Source: CADCVW01 sp035644935 (lineage in GTDB: Bacteria > Pseudomonadota > Alphaproteobacteria > Sphingomonadales > Sphingomonadaceae). Taken from it: 44,452 nucleotides of DNA. Numbering within the stretch: position 1 is the first letter of the stretch; every line of letters begins with the position of its first letter. The stretch lies in the NCBI GenBank assembly GCA_035644935.1, contig DASQNO010000014.1, forward strand, positions 1-44,452, in the 5' to 3' direction. The position numbers were made by a program, and so were the translations under genes. The notes under the pieces were generated by a model. That model saw nothing but the letters and a program-made list of their open reading frames with translations. It ran no database searches and was not told where the DNA came from. Shown here one piece after another: positions 40,033 to 44,452 of the stretch.

Positions 40033-40344
40033 ATGAAGAAGATCGCTTTCGCAGCCACCGTGCTGGCTTCCCTGTCGCTGGCCGCTTGCGGTCAGAGCCC
40101 GGCGGCCGACGCCGTCGAGAACCAGGCCGCCAACCAGTCGGCGGTCCTGGAGAACCAGGCCGACAACCTGATGGCGCAGGCCGACAACGCCACGGGCAAC
40201 TCGGCCATGGCGCTTGAGAACCAGGCCGGCGCGCTTGAGACCAAGGCCGACAACATCGTCGACGCCGCGGACGCCAAGGCCGACAACATGTCGGAAGCGA
40301 CGTCCACCAACACGGCGACGTCGAACACCACCAACGCCATGTAA
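40033..40344 (+). CDS. Small Asn/Ala-rich lipoprotein
   Basis: 103 residues. A lipoprotein signal 'MKKIAFAATVLASLSLAAC' gives lipidated Cys19. The mature chain is built from Lpp-like short repeats rich in Asn, Ala, Gln and Asp (LENQADNLM, LENQAGAL, ETKADNIV, DAKADNM). They can form a continuous amphipathic helix or coiled coil, with a Thr/Asn-rich C-terminal tail. GGAG precedes the ATG by about 10 bases and a strong terminator follows, so it is monocistronic. Function unknown; an outer-membrane or periplasmic spacer is possible. No family is recognised. Confidence 0.8.
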   Translation: MKKIAFAATVLASLSLAACGQSPAADAVENQAANQSAVLENQADNLMAQADNATGNSAMALENQAGALETKADNIVDAADAKADNMSEATSTNTATSNTTNAM

Positions 40345-40383
40345 TGGCGGCGCGCCGGGCCTCGCCCCGGCGTGCGGAAACGA

Positions 40384-40420
40384 GGGGGCGTCCGCTACCG
40401 AGCGGGCGTCCCCTTTTTTG
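40384..40420 (+). terminator. Rho-independent terminator after the lipoprotein gene
   Basis: A strong stem, GGGGGCGTCCGCT against AGCGGGCGTCCCC with a four-base loop (ACCG), followed directly by TTTTTT. It lies 40 bases past the stop of the lipoprotein gene. Confidence 0.85.
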
Positions 40421-40487
40421 TGGCCGCGTCATGCATCTCCGGGGCCGACTTGCCGCGCCCGGGCAGGTCCCTATAGACGAAGGCGGG

Positions 40488-40564
40488 CGGGGAGTGGCGC
40501 AGCCCGGTAGCGCGTCTGCTTTGGGAGCAGAGGGTCGCAGGTTCAAATCCTGTCTCCCCGACCA
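40488..40564 (+). tRNA. tRNA-Pro (anticodon UGG)
   Basis: A 77-base cloverleaf with encoded CCA. The acceptor stem CGGGGAG pairs with CTCCCCG. The D arm is GCGCAGCCCGGTAGCGC, the anticodon arm TCTGC-TTTGGGA-GCAGA has anticodon TGG, and the T arm is GCAGGTTCAAATCCTGT. It reads CCA and other proline codons. The short downstream sequence shows no direct repeat of its 3' end, so no sign of use as an integration site. Confidence 0.96.
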
Positions 40565-40689
40565 ATTAATCGTAAGTCATTAATGCTGGGTCGACCCGGC
40601 TCGGGTGCCGTCGTTGGCCTAAACTACTCCGTCGCGGTGCAGCGAATTAGCGAACCGGCGGAACGCGTTGTTGGCTGGCGATTGCCGGT

Positions 40690-40788
40690 TCAAAGCCCCG
40701 GCAGGTGGGCGATCCTGATCCCGAGCCAGACGAACAGCGCGTAAGCCGCGATGAAGACCGGGGGCCGTCGCAAAACGTTCTGGAGCAT
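40690..40788 (-). CDS. 32-residue single-pass membrane microprotein (predicted)
   Basis: On the minus strand an ATG at 40788 is preceded by GGAGG seven bases upstream. The frame encodes 32 residues: MLQNVLRRPP, a hydrophobic helix VFIAAYALFVWLGIRI, and AHLPGL. A basic start followed by one helix suggests an inner-membrane peptide with its N terminus in the cytoplasm. It is the only gene I can support in the gap 40565-40984. It is too short to assign to a family. The good ribosome-binding site is the main evidence. Confidence 0.5.
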   Translation of the reverse strand: MLQNVLRRPPVFIAAYALFVWLGIRIAHLPGL

Positions 40789-40984
40789 GAGCCGCCTCCA
40801 CTAGCCTGGTAGCCAATGTAGAACCTTCAAGTTAGCAATCGGTTTCGGTACGGCGCGGCGATTGCGTTGAAGTGCATCCGCGGAGGCGCCGGTCAAAGTA
40901 CGCGCTGCCAGAGCGTGTTCCGCCCTGCCTGCAACTTCACGGAAGCGCCTTTCGCAGAGCGCGGGCGTGCTCTAGGGCCGGTTC

Positions 40985-41662
40985 ATGCCCGACACGGCCC
41001 TGAGCCTTTCCGCCGTGTCCAAGACGCTGCCCAATGGGCGCAGCCTCTTCAGCCACCTCGACCTGCATCTGGACGCCGGCGAGCATGTCGCGGTGCGGGG
41101 CGAGTCAGGGGTGGGGAAGTCGACGCTGCTCAACATCATCGCGGGGCTCGACACGCCCGATAGCGGCGCGGTGCGGATCGCGGGGCGTGACCTGGCGGGA
41201 GCCGACGAGGCGGAGCGGACGCGGCTGCGGCGCGATGCGATAGGGTTCGTGTTCCAGGCGTTCCACGTGCTGCCGCACCTCAACCTGGCGCAGAACGTCG
41301 CGTTTCCTTTGGTGCTGCAGGGCCATGCCCGCGCGCCGGCGATGGCGCGGGCGGGCGAACTGCTGGAGGCGGTCGGGCTGGGCGATCGGCGGCGCAGTTT
41401 CCCTAAGGAATTGTCGGGCGGCGAGTTGCAGCGCGTCGCGATTGCCCGCGCGCTGGTGCACGAACCCGCGTTGATCCTGGCCGACGAGCCGACGGGCAAT
41501 CTCGATCCGGACACTTCGGGCGCGATCATGGCGCTGCTCGGGCAAGCGGTGCGGACACGCGGCGCGGCCATGCTGCTGGTGACGCATTCGGTGACGGCGG
41601 CGGCGACCGCGGACCGGCGATTGCTGCTGACGGCGCGCGGGCTAGTCGCCGGCGATGGCTGA
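40985..41662 (+). CDS. ybbA: ABC exporter ATPase, YbbA/LolD type
   Basis: 225-residue single ABC domain of the MacB/LolD/YbbA group. Walker A 'GESGVGKSTLLNIIAGLD', Q-loop 'IGFVFQAFHVLPHLNLAQNV', signature 'LSGGELQRVAIARAL' and Walker B 'LILADEPTGNLD' are all intact, and the H-loop is 'LVTHS'. The 3' end overlaps the FtsX-type permease gene by 8 bases. The pairing with one very large permease and no membrane-fusion protein matches E. coli YbbA-YbbP rather than LolCDE or MacAB. The role of YbbAP is not established. Confidence 0.85.
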   Translation: MPDTALSLSAVSKTLPNGRSLFSHLDLHLDAGEHVAVRGESGVGKSTLLNIIAGLDTPDSGAVRIAGRDLAGADEAERTRLRRDAIGFVFQAFHVLPHLNLAQNVAFPLVLQGHARAPAMARAGELLEAVGLGDRRRSFPKELSGGELQRVAIARALVHEPALILADEPTGNLDPDTSGAIMALLGQAVRTRGAAMLLVTHSVTAAATADRRLLLTARGLVAGDG

Positions 41663-44306
41663 GGATCGATCTCTTGTTCCCCGGCGTAGGCGGGGGTCCA
41701 GTCGTACCGTCGGCGTTACTGGGCCCCGGCCGACGCCGGGGAGCAACAACCTTTCTCCGAACACCGCCGCATGGGCCTGGCTGATCGGCGGCGAATGGCG
41801 CGCGTTTCCCGTGCGCTTCCTGGTGGCGGCGCTGGCCATCGCGATCGGCGTCGCGCTGGCCTTCGCGGTGCATGTGATCAACCGGTCCGCCTCCGACGCG
41901 TTCGGCGAGGCGGTGCGGTCGGTGTCGGGTGATGCGGACCTGCAGGTACGCGCCGCCAGCCCGCTGGGGTTCAACGAGGCGCTGTACCCGAGCCTCATGG
42001 CGCTGCCGGCGGTGGCGGACGCCAGCCCGGTGGTGCAGCTGACGGCGGCGGCCGGTGGGCGCAATACGCGCGTGACGCTGCTCGGGCTTGACGTCCTGCG
42101 CGCGGCCACCGTGTCGCCGTCGCTGGTCGGCATTCGCCGTGAGCGAGAGGGGGATCGAGGGGGCGACACGCAGCCTACCGGTGCCGACGCGGCCCTCGAC
42201 ATCGAAGCGCTTTACCTGTCGCGAACCGCGCGGGAGACCGTCGGCGTGTCGTATGGCGAGAAAGTGCGCGTTTCGGTCGGCGGGCGGGCGCACATGTTCA
42301 CGCTTGCCGGCGACCTGCCCGGCGTCGCTCCCGGCCAGTCGATCGCCGTAATCGACATCTCTGCCGCGCAGTGGCGGTTCGCGCGGCTGGGAAAGCTCGA
42401 CCGCATCGACCTGCGGCTCCACCGCGGCGCCGCCGCCGCCCCTGCCCGCGCCGCCGTCGCCGCGCTGCTTCCCGCCGCCGCGCGCATCACGGACCCGACC
42501 AGCGAGAGCCGGCGGGGAAGCAGCCTGTCGCGCGCGTACCGCGTCAATCTCGACATGCTCGCGCTGGTGGCGCTGCTGACCGGCGGGTTCCTGGTCTATT
42601 CGGCGCAGTCGCTGTCGGTGACGCGTCGGCTGCGGCAGTTCGCGCTGCTGCGCACGCTGGGGCTGCAGCGATCGGCGCTGACCTGGCAGTTGCTGGCCGA
42701 AGGCGCGATCCTGGGGCTGGTCGGGGCCGCGGCGGGGCTGGCGCTGGGCTACGCCATCGCCGCCGCGGCGCTGCGCATCGTCGGCGGGGATCTTGGCGGC
42801 GGTTACTTCGGCGGCGCGACGCCCGTGCTTCAATTTGCGCCTCTCGCCGCCGCCATGTTCTTCGCCAGCGGCGTCGCGACGGCGGTGGCGGGCAGCCTTG
42901 CCCCTGCCCGCGCCGCTGCGCGGGTGGCCCCGGCCGACGCGCTGAAGGCCGCGGGCGACCCCGTCGACCCGCGCGTGGCGCCGCGGTGGGCGCCGGCGCT
43001 GATGCTGCTCGCCGCCGGCGCGGCGCTCGCCTTCCTGCCCGCGGTCGGGCGGCTGCCTTTGTTCGGTTACGTGGCGGTCGCCGCCGTGCTGGCGGGCGGG
43101 GTGGCGGCGATGCCGTGGCTCGCGCGCACGCTGCTGCGGCCTTTGGCCCGGCTCGACACGCGCCGCGCTCCCTTCGAACTGGCGCTGCAGCGGCTGCTGG
43201 GCGCGCCGTCGCAGGCGGCGACCGCGCTCGGCGGCATCGTCGCCAGCACCGGGCTGATGATCGCGATGGCGGTGATGGTGACCAGCTTCCGCGGCTCGGT
43301 CGAGGACTGGCTGACGAGCTTCCTCGACGCCGACCTTTACGCCGCGTCGCTGACCGGGGAGCCGGTGTTCGATCCGGCGACGCAGGCGCGGCTCGCCGCC
43401 ACGCCCGGCGCGGCGTTCGTGACGTTCAGCAAGCAGGTGCCCGTGGTGCTGAACCCCGATCTCCCCTCGGTGCAGCTGATCGTGCGTCCGTTCGGGCCGG
43501 GGACGCCGGCGCTGCCGCTGATCGAGGCCGCCCCGCGCGGCGGACCGGGCATGCCGTTCTTCGTCTCGGAGCCCGCGGCGCGATTGTACGGGTTGAACGC
43601 CGGCGACGCGCTGGCTTTGCCCATCGGGCGCGACGGCGGCGAGGCGCGCGGCCATGTTGCGGGGATCTGGCGCGACTATGCGCGGCAGCAGGGCGCGATC
43701 GCGATGGACACGCGCGACTACGACCGGCTGACCGGCGACACGGTGCGCAGCGAGGCGGCGGTGACGCTGGCGCCGGGCGCGAGGCTCGGCGATGTGCGCG
43801 ATGCATTCCAGGCGCAGCTTCCGGCCGCCGTGCGCGGCCGCGTCGCGCTGGCCGAGACGGCAACGCTGCGCGGGCAGGCGCTGGCGTTGTTTGACCGCAG
43901 CTTCGCGATCACCTATGTGCTGGAGGCGATCGCCATCGTCATCGGCCTGGCCGGCGTCGCCGCGACGATCTCCGCGCAGACGATCGCGCGCATTCGCGAG
44001 TTTGGCATGCTGCGCCACGTCGGCATGACGCGCGGGCAGATCATCGCCATGCTGGCGTGGGAAGGCGCGCTGCTGGGGCTGATCGGCATCGCGGCCGGGA
44101 TCGCCGTCGGCCTCGCGATCAGCCAGATCCTGATCCACGTGATCAACCCGCAATCGTTCAACTGGACCATGGCGACGAGCGTGCCTTGGACGCTGATGGC
44201 TGGGGTCGCGGGCGCGCTGGTGGCGACATCGGCCGGGACCGCCGTGCTGGCGGGCCGCCGCGCCGTGTCGCGCGACGCGGTGCGCGCGGTGGCGGAGGAT
44301 TGGTGA
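41655..44306 (+). CDS. ybbP: Large FtsX-type permease, YbbP-like
   Basis: 883-residue inner-membrane permease. After the first helix ('FLVAALAIAIGVALAFAVHV') comes a periplasmic domain of about 200 residues, then the first FtsX core ('LDMLALVALLTGGFLVYSAQS'). Further helices follow, then a second periplasmic region from about residue 560, and a C-terminal FtsX core ('ITYVLEAIAIVIGLAGVAAT', 'GMLRHVGMTRGQIIAMLAWE'). This duplicated arrangement is that of YbbP. The ATG at 41655 overlaps ybbA, but codons 7 to 32 are made of a REP-like repeat (see the repeat at 41674), an odd N terminus. No other in-frame ATG lies before the first helix. Confidence 0.88.
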   Translation: MAEDRSLVPRRRRGSSRTVGVTGPRPTPGSNNLSPNTAAWAWLIGGEWRAFPVRFLVAALAIAIGVALAFAVHVINRSASDAFGEAVRSVSGDADLQVRAASPLGFNEALYPSLMALPAVADASPVVQLTAAAGGRNTRVTLLGLDVLRAATVSPSLVGIRREREGDRGGDTQPTGADAALDIEALYLSRTARETVGVSYGEKVRVSVGGRAHMFTLAGDLPGVAPGQSIAVIDISAAQWRFARLGKLDRIDLRLHRGAAAAPARAAVAALLPAAARITDPTSESRRGSSLSRAYRVNLDMLALVALLTGGFLVYSAQSLSVTRRLRQFALLRTLGLQRSALTWQLLAEGAILGLVGAAAGLALGYAIAAAALRIVGGDLGGGYFGGATPVLQFAPLAAAMFFASGVATAVAGSLAPARAAARVAPADALKAAGDPVDPRVAPRWAPALMLLAAGAALAFLPAVGRLPLFGYVAVAAVLAGGVAAMPWLARTLLRPLARLDTRRAPFELALQRLLGAPSQAATALGGIVASTGLMIAMAVMVTSFRGSVEDWLTSFLDADLYAASLTGEPVFDPATQARLAATPGAAFVTFSKQVPVVLNPDLPSVQLIVRPFGPGTPALPLIEAAPRGGPGMPFFVSEPAARLYGLNAGDALALPIGRDGGEARGHVAGIWRDYARQQGAIAMDTRDYDRLTGDTVRSEAAVTLAPGARLGDVRDAFQAQLPAAVRGRVALAETATLRGQALALFDRSFAITYVLEAIAIVIGLAGVAATISAQTIARIREFGMLRHVGMTRGQIIAMLAWEGALLGLIGIAAGIAVGLAISQILIHVINPQSFNWTMATSVPWTLMAGVAGALVATSAGTAVLAGRRAVSRDAVRAVAEDW
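41674..41749. repeat. REPIN-like element inside the ybbP coding region
   Basis: The left part TTGTTCCCCGGCGTAGGCGG (then GGGTCCAGTCGTAC) and the right part CTGGGCCCCGGCCGACGCCG (then GGGAGCAACAA) are imperfect inverted copies over 76 bases. The left part, reverse-complemented, closely matches 12585-12618. It is read in frame as the Arg/Pro/Gly-rich segment LVPRRRRGSSRTVG...GPRPTPGSN of the permease. Confidence 0.8.
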
Positions 44307-44309
44307 AAA

Positions 44310-44448
44310 CCCTCTCCCCTTCAGGGGAGAGGGACAGGCGGAGCGGAGCTCTGCCAGGGGGAGGGGGAGTCACGATGCGCGCGCTTGGGTGGAACAGCTG
44401 AAACACGTCGCCCCCACTCCCCGGCCCTCTCCCCTGAAGGGGAGAGGG
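44310..44448. repeat. Pair of inverted CCCTCTCCCC hairpins
   Basis: Two hairpins with arms CCCTCTCCCCT/AGGGGAGAGGG lie at 44310-44333 and 44425-44448. The second is the exact reverse complement of the first over 24 bases, including its loop, so they form an inverted doublet around about 90 bases with no gene. The first begins four bases after the ybbP stop and may help end its transcript, though no T-run follows. The window ends just after it. Confidence 0.8.
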
Positions 44449-44452
44449 AGTC

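Noticed and set aside
40488..40620. tRNA-Pro as an integration site for a mobile element
   Set aside because: No direct repeat of the tRNA 3' end, integrase or composition change is seen downstream.
41526..44153. 875-codon minus-strand open frame opposite ybbP
   Set aside because: Its translation is low-complexity Arg/Gln/His text typical of the antisense frame of GC-rich codons; ybbP on the plus strand has membrane helices and FtsX motifs.
1..44452. CRISPR array, prophage or insertion sequence
   Set aside because: No regularly spaced direct repeats, no integrase or transposase and no phage structural genes were found on either strand.

Overview
The window is a high-GC chromosomal segment (about two thirds G+C by eye) from an alphaproteobacterium, most likely a member of the Sphingomonadales. 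This rests on three things. The gene order rseP-bamA-skp-fabZ lacks lpxD and lpxA, which fits lineages that replace LPS with glycosphingolipids. The dusB/ntrYX/hfq/hflX/mazG cluster is alphaproteobacterial in layout and carries a double-length Hfq. Small secreted proteins show the 'DEIVVCGRR' signature that I associate with sphingomonads. Nothing points to a plasmid or prophage. I see no CRISPR array, no transposase and no rRNA.

Layout. (1) 1-4966, plus strand: envelope biogenesis (end of an upstream gene, probably dxr; rseP, bamA, skp, fabZ). (2) 4963-9600, minus strand: a complete vitamin B12 import operon, cobalamin riboswitch-btuB-btuF-btuC-btuD. (3) 9713-13831: ribosomal protein L31, glutaryl-CoA dehydrogenase, tRNA-Ser(UGA), a lytic transglycosylase and a D,D-carboxypeptidase. 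(4) 14047-20142, plus strand: tmk-holB-metG-tatD-MBL hydrolase-membrane aspartic protease, then mazG. (5) 20134-26714, minus strand: dusB-ntrY-ntrX-hfq-hflX, with ntrBC missing. (6) 26777-31143: ispDF, a secreted protein and pncC on plus; lipA-ratA on minus; a beta carbonic anhydrase on plus. (7) 31170-36630: an accessory stretch with a NYN/LOTUS RNA-associated protein, an AlkB-like dioxygenase, a divergent SEDS (FtsW/RodA-like) membrane protein with a small secreted partner, two tandem Uma2 nuclease-like genes, and a clearly lower-GC gene resembling GIY-YIG nucleases that is joined to ettA by an ATGA overlap. (8) 36627-44452: ettA, an M28 peptidase, an Asn-rich lipoprotein, tRNA-Pro(UGG), a 32-codon membrane microprotein and a YbbA/YbbP-type ABC exporter.

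The genome is very compact. Many same-strand neighbours share an NTGA start/stop overlap, and convergent pairs overlap at their 3' ends. Most of the longer non-coding gaps are filled by GC-rich palindromic REP/REPIN-like repeats, one of which is translated as part of the ybbP N terminus.

The observations most worth following are the tandem-fused Hfq whose second half has lost rim and distal-face residues, the NtrX with no GAFTGA loop next to missing ntrBC, the divergent SEDS paralogue, the low-GC GIY-YIG-like gene coupled to ettA, and the tandem Uma2 pair with a conserved out-of-frame extension.
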